This document shows positions 43,737-55,140 of a stretch of 64,000 bases of DNA, one piece after another. The DNA comes from Impatiens glandulifera. Lineage: Eukaryota > Streptophyta > Magnoliopsida > Ericales > Balsaminaceae. The stretch spans positions 21,189,202 through 21,253,201 of the forward strand of contig NC_061867.1 in NCBI RefSeq assembly GCF_907164915.1, written 5' to 3'. The translations under genes and the position numbers were made by a program. Each line of letters opens with the position of its first letter. Position 1 is the stretch's first letter. Under the pieces are notes generated by a model, which saw nothing but the letters and a program-made list of their open reading frames with translations, had not been told where the DNA came from and did not search any database.

Positions 43737-46711
43737 ACGACTCTGACCCGATCCACTTCTTGTTCCAACGAACCCTTCTATCACCAAGGCTAGCCAAATG
43801 GATGATGATATTATTTGAATATGACATAAACTATATGGTACAGAAGTTTATCAAATGAAGTATTGACGCAAACTTCCTCGCTGACCAACCCATCATTGTT
43901 GAGTCAAAAGAAAACTCGAATTCTCTGATAAGGGAATTATGAGTATAACATCAGACATATTTAAATTGATGTTTGATGGAACTTCTGGAAATTGGGGTTA
44001 AGGAATTACAATTTTTAGTGGACCTGAAAGGGACGTACAACCCAATATCTATAAAACTCGAATATCCTGTCACCAATAACGAGACTAAATAAGAGGCATG
44101 CCTTTCAGGCCATAAATTAGCATATGAAAAGGGGGAAACTAAGTTAGAAGTCATTAGTGACTCTAACTTGGTTATATCCCAAGCCAATGACACATGAAAA
44201 GTGAAAGGGAAAAACTTGAAACCCTACCATGCCCACTTGACCAAACTCATGAACAAATTCGATCGAGTATCATTTGTTCACGCTCCAAGAAGCTAAAACT
44301 GCTTCGCGGATGCCCTAGCTACTTTGTCAGACAAGACTCAAATTCCTGAATGAATTAAAATGAAACCTCTAAAAATACGACAAAAGCAACGACCTTCTTT
44401 AGAAAAAGAATCAATAACTTCATGTGAAAATGCTGCTAAACATTGGTACGATACTCTTTAGAAGTATATTGAGTATGGAGAATATTCTTCCCACTTTTGA
44501 GCTAAGCAACGATGGGCATTATACCAGTATTTCATCAATTATGCTTGGATTGCCAACATGCTTTACCGCCAATCTTTCGGCGATCAAAACATGATATGCA
44601 TAGATAATCCAAAATCTAAGAGGATCATGGAAGAAGTATATGTAGGACATGCGGCCCATATATGAATGGAATGACTTTAGCCAAGAAAATACTCTGTTTA
44701 GGATATTATTGGCAAACCACGAACAATAATGTGTGAGCTATGTAAGGAGCTATCATCAATGCCAAATATATGTTAACCCAAAGCATACACCAACCTTGTT
44801 CCTTTATAATATGACATCCCATTGGCCCTTTTCTATATGGGACATTAACGTCATTGGGAAAATTTATCCCCATGTGTCAAATGGGTAGAAGTAGATACTC
44901 TTCGCCATAGACTACTTCAACAAATGGTTTGAAGCATCCTCCCAAAAGTTCTTGAAATTATTTCAAGTGGAAAAGTTCATCCAAACTAGTATCATCACTA
45001 GATATGGAGATCCTCACACCCTAATTTCATACAATGGTCCACACTTTCAAGAAATATTATTGCAATTTCTCGACGAGTTCAAGATCGAGGATCAAAAATC
45101 ATCACCCTATAGATCCCAAACTAATGGTGCGGTCAAAGCGACAAACAAAACGTGATTATGATCATCAAAAAGATGATCAACACGTATAAGGATTGACATG
45201 AGAAGTTTCCATACGCCTTATGAGGATATAGTACAACTACTCGAACCTCGACGAATGAAATTTCCTACTATGTGGTTTACGTCCACGGACATTGTACAAC
45301 CCATTAAAATCGAGATTTTAACCCTAAGAATACTCTTGGAGAGCCATGTTATTGAAGAAGACTAGCTCAAATCTTTATATGACCAACTAATGTTGATGGA
45401 GGACAAGTGGTTAAACGCTTTGTGTAAAACCCAATCCAACCAAAAATGCATGTCATATACCTTCAACAGAAAGATAAGACCGAGAATCTCAAAGATGGTG
45501 ATCTAGTTCTTAAACGAACCTGGGAACTCTTAAACTCTAGGGAAAAGTTTCGACCCCAATGGGAATGACCCTTCATAGTTAAGAAAATCATATTTAGAGG
45601 AGTTGTCGGCCTATCTAATATAGTAGGCGAATAGTTTATTGCGCCAAGAAATCTCGATGTGCTTAAAAGATATTTTGTATAATATCAAGCTACGCGTAGA
45701 ATGGTTTAAAGCTCGGCCTTAAAAGAAGCTTATTTCAATAGAATCCAATCCCAAGTTTTGTAATACTTGTAAGATAGACAAAGGACACATGTCCGAACTA
45801 TGGAGACCTAATTCTTCTCAATGTAAAAAACAAAGGAGATAAAATATGTAGGCAACCTCTATGTTTGCGGGTCTGATCTCACATATATAAATAAAACCCC
45901 AGTCCATTTTTAAAGAGAAAGAGAAATTTGTTTTGAGAAAGGAAGAAAGCCTTGATCTCATCCTAAAACCGATGTGACAAATTTTAGGATACAAGTAGGG
46001 GCACAAACTAAAAACATTGCTCCCATTCGAGTGATATTCTCAGAAATAAAATGAGGATTTTACAATTACCCTGATTCAAGATAAATCAGTCATAAACTTT
46101 TTTCCTTTATAAGTGTTTATACTAAGAGTAACCCTCCATTGTAGGTTTTGAAGAAAAAGAACAGGAATAAACCCCATAAAAGCGAGGCTTAAAGCCCCAA
46201 ATTGAGAAAGGACACATCATCTTTACTTTTGTAAAAGAGAGGTTTGAAATTTGATGCTTTGGGAAGAAAAACTTAAAAAAAAATGAAAACGACAAAAAGA
46301 GAATCAAAATAATCCTCGAAATCTCTAAAACAATTGAAAAATATTTCTATGATGGTTGAGGTATTGAAATCACCATTCGTTCTCACTCAGACTCTAGTCA
46401 TTATTATTACGGTAAGAGCATAATATACCGATTCTACCAGATATACCCCAAAAATAAAAAATAAAAATGGCATAAGTGGTTTAGGTATTGAAATCACCGT
46501 CCGTTGCTCACTTAGACTCTAGTCTTGATTACTACGATAATGACAAAGATGTACCGATTCTACCAGATATACCCGCGAGTCAACAAAAGAAAAAAGATAG
46601 AAAATGGAAAATGAAAACCCAAAGCATAAAGTTGATAAACCTCTCCAAATATGTTTAGGATGAGTGGACTTTGAAGAAATGTGGTTTAGGGCCGAAAAAC
46701 CAAAAAATAAG
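43737..46711 (+). mobile_element. Degenerate Ty3/gypsy pol fragment and 3' tail
   Basis: Translations with many stops show, in gypsy order: the end of RT (DPIHFLFQRTLLSPRLAKW, FLADQPI), RNase H (KLMFDGTSGNWG, EACLSG, FVHAPRS), the integrase zinc and core region (WDINVIGKIYPHVSNG, AIDYFNKWFEA, ITRYGDPHTLISYNGPHFQE, PYRSQTNGAV.A.NK) and the integrase C-terminal part (GDLVLKRTWEL, REKFRPQWE). Order RT-RNase H-IN separates it from the copia elements. gag, protease and most of RT are missing. After about 45690 comes non-coding tail with a roughly 120-bp tandem duplication. Confidence 0.75.
46352..46580 (+). repeat. About 120-bp tandem duplication in gypsy 3' tail
   Basis: GAGGTATTGAAATCACC...CAGACTCTAGTC...TACCGATTCTACCAGATATACCC occurs twice in tandem. 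Confidence 0.75.
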
Positions 46712-47941
46712 TGTTAGATAAAATTAGACCAGTTCACAGAACTTAACATAAATAAACCTTCCATGCAGGAACAAAGAACCAGACCAGTCAAAGTACCCAA
46801 CCGGATTGAGAAAACCGGCCGGTCAGATCACTCAACCGGTTAAGAAGCTCCACCGGTCAAGTTATCAAACAGACCTAAAACATGACCGCTCAAAAGAAGG
46901 CTGGAAACACCAGACAACCGGTCAATAAACGGAAGTCATCAGGCTAAGTCAAATGACCGACCAACATAAGAAGATACTTCGGGTATCTGTTGAGAATGAT
47001 ACCAAAGGAACAGACTGAACATTTCCATATCCATACAAGTCTGAGGAATGTCTGCAGGCTGCAGAAGACAGTCCTACAAGATCTTTCCACTTCAGGATAA
47101 ATTAGAGGCAATCTTCCAAGTACAGACAACTATCTAACAGACAGTCACCATATTGAGTAAAAGACAAACCTAGCAGGTTTGTCTTACACACTAGAAGAAC
47201 AAACTGCCAAGTCTGTAAAGTTGACCGCCAGGTCTGAATCACTGAACCTCTGCTCAGCCAATCAAACTCAAGGAAGTGAAATATGACCGTTTGCATATTT
47301 CACCTATAAAAGGAGCAGCTGAAGAAGAGTAAATGTGGGACAAGAGAATTTTCAAGGGGACACAGTGAAAAATTAATTTACAAGTGATAAGAGTGTGTTC
47401 TCTCTCTAGAAAAGCTTAAGTGATAAGTTAAAGTGTGTATTTACAATTTCGGTGTAAATTGTACGGGTGTTATCGAGCAGGAAATAAGTCTCGATCGGAT
47501 TGTATTTGTATTCCTTAATGAATATCTTTCTCGCAGTTTCGAGAGGAAGGGGTGACGTAGGAGTTTTATCTCCGAACATCCATAAAAATTTGTCTTGTTA
47601 TCTACTTTCTGCTGGTTCTACATTCTAACCGACCTGTACTAACCTACATACACCGCTTTAACCGACTCTACACAACCTAAACCGAATCACCAAGTTATAA
47701 AACCGACCTAGCAACTTCCAAACCTGTCTTATCCAAAAACCGGTTCTGCCTATTTCCTAAGTGTGCTGCTTCAACCTGAAACAAACCTCTTCCGCGCTTG
47801 AACTTGGTTCAAGGATTTGTGACAGTTTGTGTAGTATTGAAACCCCAGTATTAATCTCTAACCGGATTAATCACCACCCTTTGAGTGAGACTCGCTAACC
47901 GGCCCAACCCCGGTCCTCCAACGGCGACCTAGATCCTAACA
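46712..47941 (+). repeat. 5' LTR of element B
   Basis: 1230 bp, TGTTAGATAAAATTAGACC to CTAACA. TATA box CCTATAAAAGG at 47303-47313. Clearly related to LTR C but with indels, so the two are not the paired LTRs of a recent insertion. Confidence 0.85.
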
Positions 47942-47943
47942 AT

Positions 47944-47954
47944 TGGTATCAGAG
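47944..47954 (+). promoter_or_regulatory. Primer binding site, initiator-Met tRNA (element B)
   Basis: TGGTATCAGAG, then AAG where A and C have C; one mismatch near the 3' end of the site. Confidence 0.85.
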
Positions 47955-47980
47955 AAGTTAGTTTCAATACTCAAGCAAGC

Positions 47981-49777
47981 ATGTCTTTCGATAGGCCCCC
48001 AATGCTACAAGGTGATGACTTCGCCAACTGGAAGGCACGCATGCACTTACATTTAATCACCATGGATGACGAAATGTAGTTCATTCTAGCCGAAGGACCG
48101 ATAATCATTGATAAGGAAAGGAAGGATTGGAAAGCTGAAGACAGAAGAAGAAACAACCTGGATAACCATGCCAGAAACCGGATCTCCAACAGTGTGGATA
48201 GAAACACATACTGCAAGATCAGAGACTGCAAAACCGCAAAGGAAACATGGGACACGATTATTCAGATTTATGAGGGAAATGAAAGAACCAAGGAAAACAA
48301 GGTAATGGTAGCTACCCAGAAGTTTGAAAGTATCAAGATGAAATCGGGAGAAACAATGAGAGAATACAGTGACCGGTTCACTAGTGTGTTAGATAAGCTA
48401 GCAACTCTTGGCAAAAGGTATGATAACAAGGAGGTTATCATGAAAGCTTTAAGATCTCTTCCAAGTGCGTGGGACATAAAGACAATGGTGATGAGGGAAT
48501 CAAACTGCCTAAGTAAGATGAAACTACATGATGTATTCGAAGATCTTAAGGCATATGAGTTTGAAATGAGATCTAGGACTAAAGAAGAGGTTTCGGCCTC
48601 AACATCAACCAGAGCACTGATCACATCCACAGAACCGGCTGCACCTGCACCGATCAGAACTGCCGAACAGTTCACCGAAGATGCCATGGCAATGCTTGCA
48701 CAGAAATTTGGGAGGTTCATGAAAAGAAGTCAACCAACAAACTACAACTATGGTGATAAATCAAACGTAAGGTGTTATAACTGTAACTGTTTGGGACACT
48801 TCAAGTGGGAATGTAGAAAACCGAGGATGGATGACCGGAAACCGGATAACCAAAATAACCGAAACAACTATCAACGAACCAATGAAGGAAGTGAGGTTCA
48901 GAAAGCACTAATAGCCGATGATGGAGGAAGCCTATGGGCTCACAGTGACAGTGATGATGAACTCACATGCCTCATCGCAAATGAGGAACAGGTATTTGAC
49001 TCTCCCTGTGAAGAATTTACTAATTATGAGTTATATAATGTATTGAATGATATGGTAGCAGAGTATAAGAACCTACTAGCCTTATTACCTAAGCAACTCA
49101 ACTTTAGAACCGGCCCTATAGTACCCATTTTGACAGAACCAGAAATACCCATTCTAACCGAACCAGAGATCATAGAACCTGATGAAATCCCTACCTTAGA
49201 AACCGAGTTAGCACCTGAACCACCACTCAAGACCGACTAGTCTAGTGAACATGCTAGAGAATTAACCGAAGAGGAAAATGCCCGACTCCAGTATAAAATG
49301 GCCGCATATAAGAGATCTAGTGACATGGTAAAGAAGATGTGTAGCTATAAGAGACATCCTTTTTGCATGTTTGGTCTAGGGTACAAAAATGATAGATCCA
49401 AAAACCAAAAACCCGTAGACAAAGTAAGGTTTACAAAGGGCGACCTCCCTCTTATAAGTTTCATTAGAAGCTCCTTAACCGCTGAAGAGGAACTGACCGC
49501 ATACTATACGGAAGAAAAACTAACCTATGTAGGCCCAACCGACTCTGAGAAGTGGCTTGACCCTGAGAAAAGAAAAGTCGACCTGCTCAAAAATAGGAGA
49601 ATCAATCCTCAAACACATAGGTCAAACCACAAATCACCCTCATTTAAAGCCTTCATAGAAAAACCGAAGTATCCAAGACCGAGTGCCAAAAAGACAGTTA
49701 AGACCTTAGCAAAGAAAGCTGTCCGGTTTGTCAAAGTTTGGATGCCCAAGGGACTAACCGCATGTGGACCCAAGTGA
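47981..49777 (+). pseudogene. Element B gag polyprotein
   Basis: 599 codons in one frame from MSFDRPPMLQGDDFANWKAR to TACGPK and TGA. Stops at 48077 (TAG) and 49238 (TAG) interrupt it. The gag core carries the typical ETWDTI and REYSDRFTSVLDKLA wording. The zinc knuckle is CYNCNCLGHFKWEC (CX2CX4HX4C). A basic C-terminal region (KKTVKTLAKKAVRFVKVW) ends at the +1 junction. No frameshift apart from that junction. The start ATG lies 27 bases after the primer site. Confidence 0.85.
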
Positions 49778-51999
49778 ATGTGGGTACCAAATAGTTGTAA
49801 ATATGTACATTTTGCAGGATATAAAGAGACAACTAGGAAATTCTGAATGGTATTTGGACAGTGGTTGCTCCAAGCATATGACCGGAAACAACAACCTGCT
49901 AACCGGCATTAGAATAGAAACCGGTGCACTAATTACTTTCGGTGACAACTCCAAAGGTAGAACTGTGGGCAAGGGTAAGATTGTCCATGGTAACCTGACA
50001 ATTGATAACGTACTCTTAGTTGAAAACCTACGTTTTAACCTACTAAGTATTAGTCAAATGTGTGATGCTGGATACACGGTAGAATTTCTTAAACATGCAT
50101 GCCTAGTTAAGAATTCTCAAGGTACCATACTACTAACCGGAAATAGGCTAAGAAATATCTACAAGGTAGAATGGAAAACTAAGGTAGAATATCCTATATG
50201 CATGATAGCTAAGACTGATCAAACCTGATTGTGGCATAAGAGACTAAACCATCTAAACATGAAAACCTTAAACTATATTCGCGGTAAAAAGTTAGTCGAA
50301 GGAATCCATAACATAGTATTTAATAAGGATAAGGTGTGTTCAGCATGTCAAATGGGTAAACAACCTAGGTCAACATTTAAAAGTAAAGGAAATATTCAAT
50401 CTAACCGATGCTTAGATCTCCTTCACATGGATTTATTTGGACCGATTCAGGTCATTAGCCTAGGAGGTATGCTTTACACCATTGTAGTTATTCATGATTA
50501 CTTTAGGTATACATGGGTAATATTTCTACTATCTAAACGTGAAACCACATCAAACTTGATCACACTGCTTAAACGTTTGCAAAATGAAAAATCAACACGC
50601 ATTAATAGTATTATAAGTGATAGAGGCACCGAATTTACCAACAGTACCTTAACCGCATTTCTTGATGAATCCGACATTAGACACGAGTTGTCTAGTGCTA
50701 GGACTCCTCAACAAAATGGCGTGGCCGAGAGAAGAAACCGAACTCTCAAGGAAGCCGCACGGTCCATAATAGCCGATTCGGGCATTGCTCAAAAATTCTA
50801 GGCTGAGGCTATCAACACTGCATGTTATACACAAAACCGGTCTCTGATTAACAAGTTTCACAACAAAACACTTATGAAGTATACTTTAACAGGGTTCCCA
50901 ACCTTAAGTACCTTAAGATTTTCGGTTGTAAATGCTATATTCATATAAATGGTAAAACCTATCTTTCCGCTTTTGATGCAAAAACCGATACTAGGATCAT
51001 GTTAGGTTATTCAGTTGTGAGTAAAGCATATAAAGTGTACAACAATAGAACCTTAACCATGGAAGAATCACTTCATGTTGTTTTCGACGAATCGGTCGAA
51101 AATAATACTGCATCATGCTTTGATCTACACAACAAATTGGAAAATGACAATATCCACTCTGATGGTGAAGATGAGATTCCGGTATTCAGGCGGTTTGTCC
51201 ATGACCAAATGGGTAATATTGAAACCCAGCCGGATCAAGCTGTCCCACGACAGGAAGCTGACACCTTGGTTCAAACCGAGGAAATCGGTCGGTCTGACAA
51301 TCCTGGTCAGCCTACCGATATGTCTAGCCTTGATCAAATAAACTGTAACTTGGTAGACATCCGTGAACCGAATTTCAAAATGAACACCAAGCATCCTCCT
51401 GAGCAAATTATAGGTGACCCTTCAGAACCTGTTCGAACTAGGCGACAAATTCTGGAGGAATACTTCAATTCCGCCTGTATATCCCAAATTGAGCCTAAAA
51501 GAATAGATGAAGCATTGTCAGATCCGGATTGGATCTTGGGAATGCAAGAAGAATTAAACCAGTTCGAGAGTAATAAAGTCTAGTACCTAGTCCCTAGACC
51601 GAAAGAGCAACCGGTCATAGGAACAAGATGGGTATTTATAAATAAACTCAATGAAGACGGTTTGGTCACGAGGAACAAAGCCAGATTGGTGGCACAAGGT
51701 TACAAACAGGAAGAAGGCGTTGATTTTGAAGAATCATTTGCCCCTGTAGCTAGGATTGAAGCTATTAGGATTTTTCTAGCCTTTGCTGCATTCAAAACTT
51801 TTAAGGTTTTTCAAATGGATGTTAAAAGTGCATTTTTGAATGGTGACATACATGAGGAGGTATATGTTGAACAACCACCCGGTTTCAAAAATGCCGAACT
51901 ACCCAATCATGTATACCGATTAAACAAAACTTTATACGGTCTAAAGCAAGCACTTAGAGCCTGGTAAGACACACTAACCGCATTTTTGTTAAAACATTA
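49764..51999 (+). pseudogene. Element B pol (protease, integrase, start of RT), truncated
   Basis: Overlaps the gag end in the +1 frame. Protease WYLDSGCSKHMTG with intact DSG; GAG-pre-integrase HKRLNHLNMKTL and CSACQMG; integrase LLHMDLFGPIQV, SDRGTEF, QQNGVAER. Stops at 50226 (TGG to TGA), 50799 (TGG to TAG) and 51581 (TGG to TAG), one frameshift near 50870, and a TAA after RAW at 51964. RT keeps [12 protein letters not shown] and then ends at the insertion of C. Confidence 0.85.
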
Positions 52000-53291
52000 T
52001 GTTAGATAAAATTAGACTGGTTCACAGAACTTAACAAATAAACCTTCCATGCAGGAACAAATGAACCAGACCGGTCAAACAAATGAACTGGTTAAGAAGA
52101 TTGACCGGTCAAGATATTAAACCAACCAGGAACATTCGAAACATGACCGCACAAAGAAAGGATCAGCCAAAGCTAAAAACCGGAAACACCAGACAGCCGA
52201 TCAGCTAGAAGGCAAAGGAATAACCGGAAGCTGTCCGGTTAAACCAATTACACCGGAAGCCATCCGGTGAAAAGCCAATTGACCGACCAACACAAGAAGT
52301 TACTTTGGGTATCTGTCGAGAATGATACCAAAGGAACAAACTAAACATTTCCATATCCATACAAGTCTGAGGAAAGTTTGCAGGCTGCAGAAGACAGTCC
52401 TACAGGATCTTTCCACTCTTCAGGATAAATCAGAGGCAATCTTCCAAGTACAGACAACTGTCTAACCAACAGTTACCACATTGAGTAAAAGATAAACCTA
52501 GCAGGTTTGTCTTACACACCGGAAGAACAGACTGCAAAGTCTGTAGAGTTGACCGCCAGGTCTGAAAAGATGACCGCATGGTCTGAATCACTGAACCTCT
52601 GCTCAGCCAATCAGATTCAAGAAAGCGAAATATGACCGTTGGCATATTTCACCTATAAAAGGAGCAGCTGAAGAAGAGTAAATGGGTGACACAATACGCG
52701 ACAAGGGACATAGTGAACAATTAACTTACAAGTGACAAGATTGTGTTCTCTCTAGAAAAAGGCTTAAGTGCTAAAGTTGAAGTGTGTATTTTACAAATTC
52801 GGTGTAAATTGTAAGGGTGTTATCGAGCAGAAAATAAGTCTCGATCGGATTGTATTTATAATCCTTAGTGAATATCCTTCTCGCGGTTTCGAGAGGAAGG
52901 TGTGACGTAGGAGTTTTATCTCTGAACATCCATAAAAACTTGTCTTGCTATTTACTTTCTGCTGGTATTACATTCTAACCGTTCTATTCTAACTGACCTA
53001 CACCATTCTAACCAACCTACACTATCTAAACCGAATCACCAAGGTACAAAAACCGACCCATAAATTTCCAAACCTATCTTATTCAAAACCGGTTCTGCCT
53101 ATCCTGCAAGTATGCTGCTTCAACCTGAAACAAACCTCTTCCGCGCTTGAACCTAGTTCAAGGGTTTGTGACAGTTTGTGTAGTATTGAAACCCCGGTGT
53201 TAATCTCTAACTGGATTAATCACCACCCTTTGAGTGAGACGCGCTAAACTGGCCCAACCCCGGTCCTCCAGCGGTGCCCTAGATCCTAACA
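52000..53291 (+). repeat. 5' LTR of element C
   Basis: 1292 bp, TGTTAGATAAAATTAGACT to CTAACA. TATA box CCTATAAAAGG at 52652-52662. Contains an extra ACCGGAAGC(T/C).TCCGGT segment near 52210-52275 relative to LTR B. Confidence 0.85.
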
Positions 53292-53293
53292 AT

Positions 53294-53305
53294 TGGTATC
53301 AGAGC
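53294..53305 (+). promoter_or_regulatory. Primer binding site, initiator-Met tRNA (element C)
   Basis: TGGTATCAGAGC, two bases after the LTR. Confidence 0.9.
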
Positions 53306-53330
53306 AGTTAGTTTCAATACTCAAGCAAGC

Positions 53331-55133
53331 ATGTCTTTCGATAGGCCCCCAATGCTACAAGGTGATGACTTTGCCAACTGGAAGGCACGCATGCACCTAC
53401 ACTTAATCACCTTGGACGATGAGATGGATCTCATTCTGGCCGAAGGGCCGATAATCATTGATAAGGATAGAAAGGAATGGATAGCTGAAGATAGGAGAAG
53501 AAATTACCTGGACAACCATGCTAGAAACCGGATCTCCAACAGTGTGGACAGAAACACATACTGCAAGATAAGAGACTGCAAAACCGTAAAGGAAACATGG
53601 GATACGGTTATTTAGATACATGAGGGAAATGAAAGAACCAAGGAAAACAAGGTAATTGTAGCTACTCAGAAGTTTGAAAGCATCAAGATGAAACCGGGAG
53701 AAACAATGAGGGAATACAGTGACCGGTTCACTGGTGTGTTAGATGAGCTAGCAACTCTTGGCAAAAGGTATGACAACAAGGAGGTCATCAAGAAAGCTTT
53801 AAGATCTCTTCCAAGTGCATGGGACATAAACACAATGGTGATGAGGGAATCAAACTGCCTAAGTAAGATGAAACTACATGATGTATTCGAAGATCTTAAG
53901 GCATATGAGTTCGAAATGAGATCTAGGACTGAAGAAGAAGTCTCTGCATCAACCTCGACAAGAGCACTGATCACATCTACCAAACCGGTTGCACCTGCAC
54001 CTGCACCGATCAGAACCGCCAAACAGTTCACCGAGGATGCCATGGCAATGCTTGCACAGAAGTTTGGGAAGTTTATGAAAAGAAGCCAACCAACAAACTA
54101 CAACTATGGTGATAAATCCAATGTAAGGTGTTATAACTGTAACTGTTTAGGACATTTCAAATGGGAATGCAGAAAACCGAGGAGGGATGACCGGAAACCG
54201 GAGTACCAAAATAACCGAAATAACTATCAACAAACCGGTGAAGGAAGTGAAGTTCAGAAAGCACTAATAGCCGATGATGGAGGAAGTCTATGGGCTCACA
54301 GTGACAGTGATGATGAACTCACATGCCTCATGGAAAATGAGGAACAGGTATTTGACTCTCCCTGTGAAGAATTTACTAAAGATGAGTTATATAATGCATT
54401 GAATGATATGGTAGAAGAGTATAAGAACCTACTAGCCATGTTACCTAAGCGACTCAATTTTAGGACTGACCCCATAGTACCTATTCTGACAGAACCGGAA
54501 ATACTCGTTCTAACCGAACCAGAGGTCATAGAATCTGACAAAATTCCTACCTTAGAAACCAAGTTAGAACCTGAACCATCACTCAAGACCGAACAGTCTA
54601 GTGAACCAGTTCGAGAATTGATCGAGGAAGAAAATGCCCGACTCCAATATAAGATGGCCGCATATAAGAGATCCAGTTATATGGTGAACAAGATGTGTAG
54701 TTACAAAAGACACCCCACTTGCATGTTCGGTTTAGGATACATAGACGATAGATCCAAAAACCATAAACCCGTAGAAAGAGTAAGGTTCTCAAAGAACGAC
54801 CTCCCCCTCATAAGATTTGTTAGAAGGTCCTTAACCGCTGAAGAGGAATTGACCGCATACTATACGGAAGAAAAACTAACATATGTAGGTCCAACTGCCT
54901 CTGAGAAATGTCTTGACCCTGAGAAAAGAAAAGCCGATCTGCTCAAGAATAGGAGAGCCAATCATCGACCGCGTAGGACAAATTACAAATCACCCTCCTT
55001 TAAGGCCTTCACAGGAGAAGCGAAGTATCCAAAACCGAGTGCCAAAAGGACGGTTAAGACCTTAGCAAAGAAAGCCGTCCGATTTGTCAAAGTTTGGATG
55101 CACAAGGGACTAACCGCATGTGGACCCAAGTGA
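53331..55133 (+). pseudogene. Element C gag polyprotein, one nonsense codon
   Basis: 601 codons from MSFDRPPMLQGDDFANWKAR to TACGPK and TGA. The only break is TAG at 53613-53615, where B has CAG (a C-to-T change). The zinc knuckle CYNCNCLGHFKWEC is near residue 268. An acidic middle part with runs of TEPE is followed by a basic tail. It forms the particle and packages RNA. The TGA at 55131-55133 overlaps the +1 pol frame by 14 bases or more. Confidence 0.9.
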
Positions 55134-55140
55134 ATGTGGG
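55110..55140 (+). promoter_or_regulatory. gag-pol +1 frame junction
   Basis: GGACCCAAGTGAATGTGGG: the gag frame reads CCC AAG TGA, the pol frame reads CCA AGT GAA. The same arrangement is at 34285-34300 (CCC AAC TGA in A), 49768-49780 (B) and 63313-63325 (D). There is no ATG near the start of the pol frame. A 44-bp GTGAAT...TTTTGCAG 'intron' would be too short and leads to an immediate stop. Confidence 0.6.

Larger units (their letters stand above)
46712..51999 (+). mobile_element. Copia retrotransposon B, interrupted in RT by element C
   Basis: LTR (46712-47941), Met-tRNA primer site, gag and +1-frame pol up to the reverse transcriptase, where TTTTTGTTAAAACAT is followed directly by the TGTTAG start of LTR C. 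Elements A and C continue past this point with the next RT motif. B and C are close relatives (gag and pol very alike). B's remaining part would be expected beyond C. Confidence 0.85.
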
